Below are positions 35,620 to 45,740 of a stretch of 64,000 nucleotides of DNA, piece by piece. Where the stretch lies: contig CM074857.1 of the NCBI GenBank assembly GCA_037501455.1, positions 102,457,501 to 102,521,500 of the forward strand, written 5' to 3'. How positions within the stretch are numbered: position 1 is the stretch's first letter; the number at the start of each line of letters is the position of its first letter. A model generated the notes under the pieces. It worked only from the letters and a program-made list of their open reading frames with translations. It was not told where the DNA came from and did no database searches. This stretch comes from Lantana camara. Taxonomy: Eukaryota > Streptophyta > Magnoliopsida > Lamiales > Verbenaceae. The translations under genes were made by a program, and so were the position numbers.

Positions 35620-35838
35620 AATGCAGTCCTTGAGGGTATTTTGGTAAAATTATAAAAATAATAAAATATTCAGGAATATTTTTGACATTACAGGGTCAAA
35701 ACATAACGGAATCCTAACGGTTTGGAGGACCTCAAACGAAACATGAATTATAAGGACTTATTTATAATTTTTCGATAATGATGGATTGGATTATAATTAT
35801 ACGGTTATACCTAACTACAAGGTGGATGTAATTTTTCC
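35620..35838. repeat. Right terminal inverted repeat of the MULE
   Basis: Reverse complement is similar to 15522-15663: shared blocks AATTACATCCACC, CCATCATTAT, AATAAGTCC and TGAGGTCC occur in the same order and spacing. Ends GGATGTAATTTTTCC before the TAAAATATA duplication. Confidence 0.85.
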
Positions 35839-35847
35839 TAAAATATA

Positions 35848-36773
35848 TAATATCTTTATATAATAAATATATTTTAAAAAACATACCCCTCCTTCTTCCC
35901 CTTCTGCAAGTGTCCCCACCACCGCCACCGCCACCGCCGCCACACAACACCACCACAACAACCGCCACCATGAACAACCACCCACCATCAAACCCAGATC
36001 CATACAAAAATACACACAGAAGCTCAGATCAGGGATGACAAATCTGGGAGAGAAGGAGGCGCAGCGGATTTGATCGTCGAGGGTGGAAGGGGCGGCGGCG
36101 GCAGATCTGTGGAGTGGTGGTGGTGGTGAAGGGAGGAGGGGGGTGCGTCAGTGGAAGTCGCTGCTGGAAGAAGTGGGGGAGGATGATACTTAATGTGTAT
36201 ATATTTATATATGTGTGTCAGTGTGTGTGTGTGCACTATATAATATATTATATACGGATATGTAATATATGTATATATATAAAATTATTTATATACTATG
36301 TATTAAATACTATTTATGAATGTGTATATATATAATTATAATATGTATGATATATGTATATGTATATCTAATTTTTCATTATAATATTATATTATTAATT
36401 TGTTAGATTTTTAATGAATATAAACAATTTAAGAATATGATTTGTATATTATAAAATTTTTATTAAATTAAGAATGTAATATATTATGCAATGTATATAT
36501 TAAATATTACTTATATATATATTATTATGATATATATATAATTATTATTATGATTATTATATAATGAATGAATTATATTCTTTTGAATAAAATATATTCG
36601 GAGGGTATTTTGGGTAAAATATATTCATTTATTGACCAAATCGAATCGAATGAGGGGGTAGAGTGTAAAAAATAAAAAACATAGTATTTTTTGACCTAAT
36701 TTTTTTATGATAGTTATTATTTTTTTTTGCAATTTCGATTAAACTCAGGATATTTTTGCGGTTAACTCAAAAA
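35848..36773. other. GC-rich triplet repeats, then AT-rich DNA
   Basis: 35880-36180 has CCACCG/GGTGGT triplet repeats and a few short frames without a recognisable family. 36180-36600 is extremely AT-rich (TATATA, ATTATT). The right end resembles the inverted 3475-3600 sequence and may be the end of an older outer TIR element. Confidence 0.45.
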
Positions 36774-36784
36774 ATTTCTATTAA

Positions 36785-37730
36785 TCATAGCTACATTCAT
36801 AAGAATTCAAACTCAAAATCTCTTATTATACTAACATAGTGTTGACCCACTAAAGTTCAATTATAAGCGAATGAAATCATGAAAAGTTGAAAATTCAAAA
36901 GGCCGAATTTGACGTGAAGCAAATGCTAATTGGAAAGTTGAGCTCTTTAGAACGTAACGGGCTCTCGGATATATAAAGCCCCACTTCATTTGAGAAACGT
37001 AAATGCAATGGTTTATTTTTAATTATTAATTATTAGAGATCAACACTTGAATTAGATTTATCTCATTAAAATGGAATAAATAATAGGTGAACATACATCC
37101 CCTGAAATTGTGAGGCAATTATAACATCTTAACTCTCATGTTTTTATAGGTGAATCTTATATTTTCCTATAGTTTACTCTCAAATAATAGTTGAAAAAAA
37201 AAAAAGAATTATAGTAATGATAATATTTTTCAAAGATAAAAGTTATAAAACTTGAATAAAAGAAGATTGAAAAATAGAATTATAGTATTGAAATGTCTTA
37301 ACAACTATTGGAAAGTAATTAATAAAGTATAGTCTATACTGTTTTTCTTCCTTTGCTCTCATTGTTTTTGTTTACCCTTTTATTTAGTTATTTATGAGTA
37401 TATTGAAAATTAAAAAATATTAATAATTACATTACAGAGTTCAAAAACAATGCTTTCTAAACACAGAGTTCAAAAACACCTCCAAAAACATCTATTTGCG
37501 ATCAAAAGCAATGATCTTTTTCCTCACCTTCCGCTATTTCTTCTTCAATAACTTCATCTTTCCATAAAAAGGAGCAATAATTATTAGAAGTCAAACATAT
37601 TTATTTCTTAAGAAGCTTCTAACCTTTTTAAAATAACAATTTAAATAAGCTTAGAAGGGCCCCAAGATGATTCGAAAAATCAATATCATTCATAATTATC
37701 AAATTTAGTATTTTTCCGATAAGTAATTGC
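36785..37730. other. AT-rich intergenic DNA
   Basis: Nothing I can support as a gene or element. Only short frames and A/T homopolymers. Confidence 0.5.
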
Positions 37731-38237
37731 AGGCTCTATATCTATTCTCAACCCATGGTTGACAGCCATGGGAGTGTCAGTTGGTTTGCATTCCAATAAC
37801 CCAGTGTCCACTAGTAGATCAAGAACAAACTCCTATTGCAAGATGTAGATTCCTTTCTTAGATCGCAGTACCTCTATCCCAAGAAAGTATTTTAGCTCCC
37901 CTACATTCTTCATCTCAAACTCCCTGAACAATTTCCCCTTCAATTGGGAAATTTCTTCTATGTCATCCCCTATAATAATCATGTCGCTTACATAAATGAT
38001 GAGACATGTTATTAGCCCATCTTTTCTTTTAAGGAAGAGTGTGTGATTCGAGTTACTTTGACAATAGCCATATTTCTTTATGGCAGCTGTAAACCTCCCA
38101 AACCAAGGTCAGGGTGAATGCTTTAGTCCATATAGGGCTTTCTTCAACCTGCATATCTCCTTTTTCCCAAAACCCCTGGTGAATCTTAATGGAGATTCCA
38201 TATACACCTCCTCTGTAAGGTCTCCATGCGAGAACAC

Positions 38238-39320
38238 AGTAGACGGATAAATAAACTTTATGTTATTAATTTAATTTGTTATTTAATATTTTGAAATTAT
38301 CCTAAATTTAATTTCAAAGTTAAATAGTTAAAATTAAATTGATATTATAATGTTTATTTTATCAACAAATCAAGTAATGACACGTGTCAAAGTGACATGT
38401 TTTGAGCAATCAAATCAAGTCTTGCAGTCAAAGAAAGCCAAGACAAATCATATGGCGGCATGTGGCGCATTGCATCACACCGACCAATCAAATTCAAGTT
38501 TTATTTGATATTATCTCTTTAAAAAATAAAAATATAAAGAGATAATTATTAAATAAATTTTGACTTGAGCAACAAGTCTTGAATTTTATACCTATATAAA
38601 GAGGTCATGGGTTGTTCATTCAACACAGAACAAGAATTAAAGAAAGGCTAAAAAGCCTCTCTACGAATTCAAGAAAGACTAAAAACCTTTCTACAAGTTC
38701 AAGAGGCTAAAAACCTCTCTACAAGTGCAAGAGGCTAAAAACCTCTCTACGAATTCAAGAAAGGTTAAAAACCTTTCTACAAGTTCAAGAAGAAGGCTAA
38801 AAACCTTTCTGCAAGTTCAAGAAGAAGGCTAAAAACGTTTCTTCCCCGAAGTTACCAAATCAAGGCGTTTGATCCGCTATCAAGGCGTTATACCGGCGAA
38901 TCGGCGTTATATTCAAGCTAAATCCACGGAGTTACCAACGCGTTCGAAGGCGTTCTTGACGGAATTCTCCAAAATCCGACGTTTGATTCGTAAACAAGTC
39001 GAAGGACCTACGGATTAACGTTATTCAAGTTCAAATCCCTCAAAGCCCGAAGTTCAAATCCCTCAAAATCCGGTGTTTGATTCGTAAATAAGTCGAAAGA
39101 CCTACGAATTAACGTTATTCAAGCTAAATTTGAAGTTGAGGAAGATCAAACCCCAAATTCATCAAGAACCGTTTGAAGATTCAACAACTCTAAATTTGAA
39201 GGAAGAATCAGAGGATCAAGTGAAGATTGAAGACCCACTTTTACTTGAATTATCAAATAATTTGTATTATTTATTCGATATTGACTAAAAATCAATAAAC
39301 GCGAATTTTTAGTGCAAACA
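38238..39320 (+). mobile_element. Solo LTR in the copia RT fragment, TSD AACAC
   Basis: 1083 bp inserted between AACAC (38233-38237) and AACAC (39321-39325). It has a TATA box (CCTATATAAAGAGG near 38590) followed by a leader-like region, as expected for an LTR, and ends in CA (GTGCAAACA). The start reads AG rather than TG, which I take as a mutated T. No internal region is present. It contains a short tandem repeat array (38640-38850). Confidence 0.75.
38640..38850 (+). repeat. Tandem repeats with small hairpins in the solo LTR
   Basis: About seven units of roughly 27-33 bp of the form TTCAAGAGGCTAAAAACCTCTCTACAAG. Inside each unit GAGG/CCTC or AAAGG/CCTTT flanks CTAAAAA, so each could form a short stem-loop, and some stems keep pairing although the bases differ between units. 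Confidence 0.8.
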
Positions 39321-39779
39321 AACACATTCTTGATATCAAACTGATGTAGCTTCCAGTCTCGGTTTGCTGCTACACAACACTCTGATTGTATAAATCTTTG
39401 CTGTAGGAAAGAAGGTTTCTGAGTAGTCGATATCATAGGTCTGTGTATATCCTTTTCGCCACCACTTGCTTTGTACCTCTCAGTGCTACCATTAGCTCGA
39501 TGTTTCACTGTGAAGACCCATCAACATCCTACCACCTTCTTTCCTTGAGGAATTATGCACTTTTCCCATGTTCCATTTTTCTCATGTTCCTCAATTTTTC
39601 TCAAGTGCTTCAAGACTGCTGGAGACTCCTGCCGATGCTAGATTGACTGTCGATTGATTCAACCATGGTCGGGATTGGTGCGGTAGATGATGAACATGGA
39701 ATCATATCTGTTTATTGGATTGAAACCTGATTTGATACTATATTTGCTATAGTTGATGCAATGATTGGGGAAAGGTTTT

Positions 39780-40124
39780 TCTTATTAATAGAATTCTGTA
39801 ATACTTACAAAGTTACAAGAGAACCTAGAATATAATGTTAAAAAAAAAACCTAGTTAAAGAAAGATTTACGATTACGATTACATTCCCTAGTTTTTTGTT
39901 TTCCATATGTTGTCAATGTGGTTTCTTATAATTAGTCTTGAGCATCGGCAAGAGTTCAAGAATTTAAGAGTTTGAATTTTTATGTTGAACTCTTTCGTAT
40001 CGTGGTATTTTGTTCTGGCGGAAGCTCGAGAATTTATAAAATTTAGATCTTTTATTTGATTTGTTGATGCATTGATGAGGGTGATGCAGTAAGTTGAATT
40101 TTTTGACTCTAAATTTAAAAGGTC

Positions 40125-40160
<36 letters not shown>
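39780..40160. other. TE debris and TA microsatellite
   Basis: No gene. Contains a stretch reading like a plant LTR end (ATTCTGTAATACTTACAAAG) and a long (TA)n run ending at 40162. Confidence 0.4.
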
Positions 40161-40162
<2 letters not shown>

Positions 40163-40165
<3 letters not shown>

Positions 40166-40906
40166 GGGGGGGGGGGGGAATCGGGGTCCCTGACTGGACT
40201 CCACACGTAGCGCCACGTAGGGAACTAAACCACATCAGCCTCTCGAATCCGACCCAAGGTGTTCCTCTCTCTGAGCCAGCACTTGGCCTCCAGATGAGGG
40301 GCCATACCCTGAGCGGTGGAGGATTCCGACCGAAGGACCTTTTTCGACCGAGAGACATCCGACCCAGGGATCTCTTTCGATCAAGGAGCGTCCGGCCCAG
40401 AGGTCAGACCAACCCACCCGCTATCGGACAACCGCATTCAATGCACGTACCACCCGCCACTGGCCGCATTAATTGCAGCCACACCAAGTACTGTGTCAGG
40501 CATCTGGCAGGGGCAAACAAACAGTGCTTTAGCCAGAAAAGCACTGTTCCGGCCACAGGCCGTCGCTCTCCCACCTGACAAGATCCACACTTTCTTGAGG
40601 GTGTACTTGCACCTACGGAGTCCATCTCCACCTTATATAAACCCTACTCCGGCATCTGCAATGGTAAGCTTTCCTTGACACTCTGAGTCCCTTGTTTCCT
40701 TTGCATTTTCGACCCAGAGCTTGACCTGACTTGAGCATCGGAGTGCCAAAACGGGTCCAACCCCCACATTCCCCCGTTTGGCCTTTGAGTTCATATTTGC
40801 TTCACCTTTTTCAGCCTAAGAAAGCATCAAAGTTCCCCACGCAAACAAATATTTTGGGTGATTGAGAGTCCTGATCTACAGTCCAGCGCATAGCCGAATT
40901 TTGACA

Positions 40907-40912
<6 letters not shown>
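40163..40912 (+). mobile_element. Tat-like solo LTR preceded by a G16 tract
   Basis: A GC-rich block of about 750 bp set between TA repeats. It has a TATA box (CCTTATATAAACCC near 40633) and downstream the text GACTTGAGCATCGGAGTGCC, close to the same region of the gypsy-1 LTR (GACTTGAGCGTCGGAGTGCC). It ends ACACCATCA. The first bases are a run of 16 G, so the usual TG start cannot be seen. No internal region is attached. The TA-repeat flanks make a target-site duplication impossible to prove. Confidence 0.68.
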
Positions 40913-40950
<38 letters not shown>

Positions 40951-41260
40951 TTGATTGACTTTATTACCCCATTTAGATATGTCACAAAATAAAAATAACA
41001 TATTTTAGATTAATCCACCTAATAAGTTTTAGTTAACCGAGGTTGGTGTAGATGATTAAATGATTCTTTTTCCATTATAATGATCGTGGGTCGAATCCCT
41101 CTATCTATTTTGGGAGGGTTGTGTTTATTAAAAAAGAAAACCACCTAATAAGTTCAAATTTATTATGTCTTTGTATCTGAGGCACAATTTGATAGTTAAT
41201 TATTTAGACAATAATAACAATTTTTACTAAATTTTTGGACAACGTTTAATTGTTGAACCT
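40913..41260. other. TA repeat and AT-rich DNA
   Basis: A (TA)n microsatellite followed by unremarkable AT-rich sequence. No feature is supported. Confidence 0.5.
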
Positions 41261-41269
41261 ATGATTTTG

Positions 41270-41546
41270 GGGGCAATCTTTGAAAATTCCCCATGAGTTT
41301 GGAAAGTTCCTTTTTACTCCCTATTTTCAAATACATCATTTGAGGTTTTAAATACGCGATTCTTGGATTTAGATACGCGATTCAGTGATACAGATACGCG
41401 ATTCTGGGATACAGATACACCCCATTTTTAAATACATCATTTGAGGATTTAGATACGCGATTCTGGGATTCAGATACATCATTTTTGAAAATGGGGAGCT
41501 AAGTGGAATTGGACTTATCATTTGGGGAGTTTTCGGGAATTCACCG
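41270..41546. mobile_element. 277-bp MULE-type MITE, TSD ATGATTTTG
   Basis: The ends are imperfect inverted repeats (GGGGCAATCTTTGAAAATTCCCC against CGGTGAATTCCCGAAAACTCCCC) with further pairing inside (CAAATACATCATTTGAGG). They are flanked by the perfect 9-bp repeat ATGATTTTG (41261-41269, 41547-41555). The centre has several ~20-bp tandem copies of GATACGCGATTCTGGGATTC-like units. Non-coding. Confidence 0.85.
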
Positions 41547-41555
41547 ATGATTTTG

Positions 41556-43460
41556 TTGGTAACTAAAAAAAATATCTGATTTTTAATATTATAAGTGTAC
41601 TTTTGCAACATTGCTAAATTGTGGTTGGCCGAATTTGAAAAGAAGAAATAGTATTATACATGTTTGGAAGACGGCCCAAAACCCAAGGCCCAATATATGT
41701 GGGCTTATGTTTCTCTATAAAAGATAATATAACCCAAAATTTAAGAAAATGAAGTATTTAAATGTTTCTCAATAATTTATTTTGCAGCTATCTTTAGTAT
41801 AACATGGATCCTCATATATATTTGTTTTATTTAATTTGGTTTAATTTAATTATCCATAATAAATGAAAATAGGCAATATTATTTCTAATTAAATTGATTA
41901 TAACATACTATTTTTTAAATATATATTCCTCATAGGAAAAGTTAAAGAAACCCCTATGTTAAATCAAATTAGAAAATTAAGAACCCCTAACAATCAAACA
42001 ATTGTTTTGAAATTGTAACTTTCTTATACGCTTCCGCATTCAGATTAACTTAGTTTATCTTGATAATCAGATTGATAATTCGCGGAAGTTTTAATTAAGC
42101 TCTGAACTCGAAATTTTGAAAACTCAATCTTCATGTTCCTTGCTTATGCTTTTCGCGTATGGATAAGCGATTAGGTTTAGGGCTTCTTCAGCTCCCTTCT
42201 CACTCTGTCTTTGTATTGAGAGTCCGTATGTACAATATATATTTTTTTCTTACGTAAATAAAATACCTCTTCATCCGATTCAATATGGTATCAATATCAT
42301 AATCTTCCTTTTTTGTCGAAGTACTTCACGATTCACACCGTATTATACGACCGACTTCGTCCCGTTGTCCCATAATTAACAATCATCATATAATGACCAA
42401 TGGATAAAAACCTTATACTTGCACATAATTTGACATTTAACATTTTACAAGAACATAATTGAGTGAAGTCCATATCATATGTATAGACCGATGGTTAATA
42501 GCCAAGCCTAAGATAAAATACTTTTGTATGCACATATTTGACACATGACAGTAATATGTACCAGAAAATAATTAACAGTTCACTGTAAGTCTGTACTTTC
42601 TGGGCAACAAACTTACATGTACGAATAAAGCGTATAATTTAATTTCTTAATTTTTTTTATTTTTTAAATAGAGATAATAAATGATGTATACGTATATATA
42701 TATGTACAGCAAATGGATTCTTGTACCGTCAAAAGTAGTTAAATGTTGTCATCGTAACCCTAAATTTTTATATTAGGAGTTTAATGAATTTATGTCGTTA
42801 AGTTTTTTGTAGTTCTTTAAAAATTAAATATCAGTACTGATAATTAAATATTACGAGGTGATTAGACGCCGTCAACTTCGCCATGGCACGACGAGGCACT
42901 TAGAGGGGAAATTTTCTTGAATTCTATGTATATATGAAGGTGACAATGATTTCTTTTTTGCTGAGGAAGGAATAGCAAACCCCACATATTTATAGCGGCA
43001 GCAAGAACCATCTGAGCAAGAACCACATATCATTGAAATTCAATAAAAAATTTGGATCTTTTTCAGAAATAAGAGATATCAGACTAATACACATTGGGCT
43101 TTCACATTATCTGGCATGCAACCACATGCACAGAAAAAAAAAAATAGGGTTTCTTTTTCGAATTTCTTCCCAAAAGAAAGCTAGAAGCAACCTTGTGAAT
43201 AATGATTAGAAATGCTAATTCCCTCCAGATATAATATTAAGTACATAGGGTCTGAAAGTTCTCCACCATGTATGACCATTATGAGATTTGAATTCATTTA
43301 AAATTGTAAAGAAATTAAAAGGGAATTTCTGTTGAGGACACTTCTAAACTTATCGTTTTCCATATCACGTCGTGTTGTGTGATATACATATACTCGTGCT
43401 GGTGTCGTATTGAAAACTTATCACGGGGTGTGAATTTCTAAAAAACCCTATGTTGCTATG
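41556..43460. other. AT-rich intergenic DNA
   Basis: No coding frame of a known family, tRNA or rRNA was recognised. Contains only microsatellite-like TATA stretches and short frames. Confidence 0.5.
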
Positions 43461-43474
43461 TATTGGCAAGGGCT

Positions 43475-43633
43475 AACGGCCGTTAGGCCTTTGCCCTGCC
43501 TGCCTGCTACCATGAACGGCTGTTCACCCTTTTGTGCAGACTTGGTTGAACGGCCGTTCACCTCATTGCTTCTCCTTCAGTGACAATGAACGGCCATTAG
43601 GCCATTTCTTCTACTCCAGGGCTAACGACCGTT
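43475..43633. repeat. Cluster of AACGGCCGTT palindromes
   Basis: Five copies or near-copies of the 10-bp palindrome at 43475, 43514 (AACGGCTGTT), 43549, 43589 (AACGGCCATT) and 43624 (AACGACCGTT), in a locally GC-rich block, spaced about 35-40 bp. Flanking letters alternate GCTAACGG and TGAACGG. Function unknown. Confidence 0.75.
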
Positions 43634-43799
43634 AGCCCTTCAAATCAAGACTCTTGAGCTTCGATTTTGTTCTGTTTCTCCGTTTTTCGTCCAACACACG
43701 AGATACCTGAAATGGAGCAAATAACAACTACAAGCTCACAAAATGGCATAAGATACACACAATATATAGTCCAAACGGATACGAAATCTACACTTATCA

Positions 43800-44260
43800 C
43801 TAAGGATGACTTAATTAGAGCAAATAGCATATCTAAAAGTCGTGATCAAGGAAACCCTTCGTTGTCACCCACCTTTCACAGTATACATGATATGCAAATC
43901 GAGGGAAAATGTGAACATAATTGGGCTAACAAATTCCATCCAAGAGACGATGGCCGTATTGAACGTATGGGCTATAATCAGAGACCCCGTCTCTTGGGTC
44001 GAGCCGAATAAGTTTTTGCCAAAGAGATTCGTGAATTCTTGTCTAGACTATAAGGGTTTTGACTTTAATTTGATTAGTTGATCCAGGTCGGGGTTCGTAG
44101 GAGAATCTGTTCGGGATTGATTTTTCAACGAGGATTATATATGGATTATGGAGCATGTGTTAGCAAATATCAAGATTGCCTGATAGAGTCAAGGGAGAGG
44201 AGTTGGGTGATTTAGAAGAGTCTGTTCTAACAATTGAAGAAGAATTCCTCTTGTTTGTGT
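43800..44260 (+). pseudogene. Cytochrome P450 C-terminal fragment
   Basis: Plus-strand frames carry the C-terminal third of a plant P450 (CYP71-clan look): the K-helix ETLR in IKETLRCHPPF, then ENVNI, VWAIIRDPVSW, and FLPKRF in place of the usual PERF region, then VDYKGFDF-like text (44080). After a frame break the heme-binding region follows as RRRICSG, then KGEELGDLEES. The N-terminal two thirds, including the membrane anchor and the I-helix, are absent. Frameshifts and stops rule out a working enzyme. No intact P450 is in the window. Confidence 0.8.
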
Positions 44261-44322
44261 TGCAACTAAGTATTACTATTAACGCAACCAAAGCTAGTCT
44301 GTTCTAACAATTGAAGAAGAAT
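44218..44322 (+). repeat. 28-bp direct repeat beside the P450 fragment
   Basis: TCTGTTCTAACAATTGAAGA and following bases occur at about 44220 and again at about 44296. This could be a target-site-like or slippage duplication around a ~50-bp insert. Confidence 0.6.
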
Positions 44323-44660
44323 TGGCAAAGCTTGAGAACAAACACAACCACAATAATGATGTAAAACAACCGAGACTCTCTCTTCTTCAACCTGACAATC
44401 TCCAACTTATGCTCGTTAATCCTTCCTAGAAGTTCAAGAATGATAACTTTGGATTTTAGATGCATAGGAGGATCTTTCAAACAAAGAAACCACAAGTCGG
44501 TGTTATATTGCAAGTGTAGAATCTTCTCCCGGAGCTAGCTATAGAGGGAGTCCACGAAGTGTGCAACGTAGAAGTACGCCCACATAAACACATTACATCA
44601 ACATTTGCAGCAACCATGGAATTGAGAAGGAAAAAGATGAAGAACGCTTATTAATTTTGA

Positions 44661-45731
44661 GGGTAAATCGCGGCAACCCCTGTCCTTTGGTACGTTTCGT
44701 ACTTTCCCCCTTAACCTTTAAATTGCACGGCTAACCTTTGTAATTTTTAGCACTTTACTCCTTTTGCACAATTCCGGCAAAATATTCTTTTCGGACCGAA
44801 TTATGTGAGTTACGCGTGATTTTTAAAAGGACAAAAACGTCAATTCATGAGCTATAACTCTCTCCAGCCTAAGAGGGCAAACCACATCTTCTCCCTGCAA
44901 TTTCCATGGCATTTCCTACAAGAACTTTCGGGTTTCCAGGATTGACCTCACAAATTATCACCTCGACACAAATTTCTACTAAGTTTCTACCTTTCTGCTT
45001 CCCCTCGAGAGCTTGGAGATCCTTGTGCTGAAAAATGCCAACATCTCCGGCGCCACCTCCTATACGACGGTTCCTCACTTCCTTGTGCTCTTGGATCTAG
45101 CCGAGAGTGCAATTTCGAGCCCTATTACGGATATTGCGGCTTTTGGGGTGTGCTTTGGTTTGCTTTCCCTCAATCTTTCCAAGAACTCGATGGACCCTTT
45201 TGTGAAGGGACCAAGACCCCTTCTACTTTGCTGTCATTGCAGGTTCTTGTTATTTGCCATAACAATATCTCTGACGATGACGTCGTTTCGTGGATTTTGT
45301 CAACTTCCTTTTTCGGGTTGCGGTTCTTGTCCTTGAAGGGCAACAAGGCATGGCAGGGGGTTTGCTTGAGGTTTTTACTTTGAAGAATTTGGAGCGTTTG
45401 TATCTTTCAATCAATAATATTTCCAGCTAGCAATTTCCCATGTTTGATGGTTGCTCCAATTTACATCACCTGGATTTCCCCCAAATGAAATTCAACAAAT
45501 TAGGGTTCAAAGAAATAGGAATATAATGTCTTAAGGGAGAGAGAGGGAGTTATAGCACATGAATTGATGTTTTTGCCTTTTTAAAAGTTACGCGTAACTC
45601 ACAAATCTGAATGGAATATTCGCGAATATTTCGTGGAAATCGTGCAAAAAGAGTAAAGTGCTAAAAATTACAAAGGTTAGAGGGAAAGTGCATATTTAAA
45701 GGTTAAGGGGGGCAATTGTCGTAATTTACCC
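44661..45731. mobile_element. Pack-MULE-like element carrying a BRI1-like LRR fragment
   Basis: 1071 bp with inverted ends of about 200 bp: left starts GGGTAAATCGCGGCAA, and the right reversed starts GGGTAAATTACGACAA. Shared blocks include CCCTTAACCTTTAAAT, TAACCTTTGTAATTTTTAGC and GAGTTACGCGT in the same order. The flanks TAATTTTGA (44652-44660) and TAATTTGGA (45732-45740) are 9-bp repeats with one mismatch. The interior is not transposase but an LRR gene fragment. Long TIRs, a 9-bp duplication and captured exon sequence define a Pack-MULE. Confidence 0.88.
45002..45480 (+). pseudogene. Captured BRI1-like leucine-rich repeat fragment
   Basis: Plus-strand frames read LESLEILVLKNANISG, ITDIAAFGVC, SLNLSKNSMDP, then after a frame change LLSLQVLVICHNNIS and LRFLSLKGNKAWQG, then after another LKNLERLYLSINNIS and FDGCSNLHHLDF. 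In family knowledge this order (VLKNANLSG, ISDISSFGVC, LNLSKN.LDP, LQVLDLS.N.ISG, FLSLKGNK, LDLS.NNFS, F.DCSNLQHLDLS) is that of the N-terminal LRR region of the brassinosteroid receptor BRI1 or a BRI1-like relative. Frameshifts and a stop show decay. No kinase or transmembrane part is present. Confidence 0.78.
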
Positions 45732-45740
45732 TAATTTGGA

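Larger units (their letters stand above)
15522..35838. mobile_element. MULE with long TIRs and 9-bp TSD, split by nested elements
   Basis: The left end GGGAAAATTACATCCACC (15522 on) matches the inverted right end (GGTGGATGTAATTTTTCC, to 35838), and similarity continues for well over 100 bp on both sides. Both ends are flanked by the perfect 9-bp repeat TAAAATATA (15513-15521, 35839-35847). Long TIRs plus a 9-bp duplication indicate a Mutator-like element. Own sequence is 15522-15663, 17614-17738 (now inverted) and about 34039-35838, roughly 2.1 kb. The rest is inserted retroelements. No transposase is seen. The interior includes a GC-rich, coding-like stretch (34080-34700) that may be captured host sequence. 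Confidence 0.87.
37735..39640 (-). pseudogene. copia reverse transcriptase fragment, split by a solo LTR
   Basis: Minus-strand translation upstream of the insertion (39640-39321) gives WVFTVKHRANGSTERYKA and LHQFDIKNVF. Translation downstream (38237-37735) continues HGDLTEEVYMES, ICRLKKALYGLK, IIYVSDMIIIGDD and LKYFLGIEV. These are consecutive parts of a Ty1/copia reverse transcriptase. The catalytic YVDD has become YVSD, and there are several stops and frame breaks. No LTRs of its own can be assigned. It is similar in sequence to copia-2 pol but far older. Confidence 0.82.

Noticed and set aside
36114..36335. Gly/Val-rich and His/Pro-rich frames on both strands
   Set aside because: Produced by GGT/CCA triplet repeats and TATA runs; low complexity only.
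44304..44513. 69-aa minus-strand frame with a coiled-coil look
   Set aside because: Short, without a recognised family, and next to a P450 relic and a direct repeat. Evidence is too weak to call a gene.
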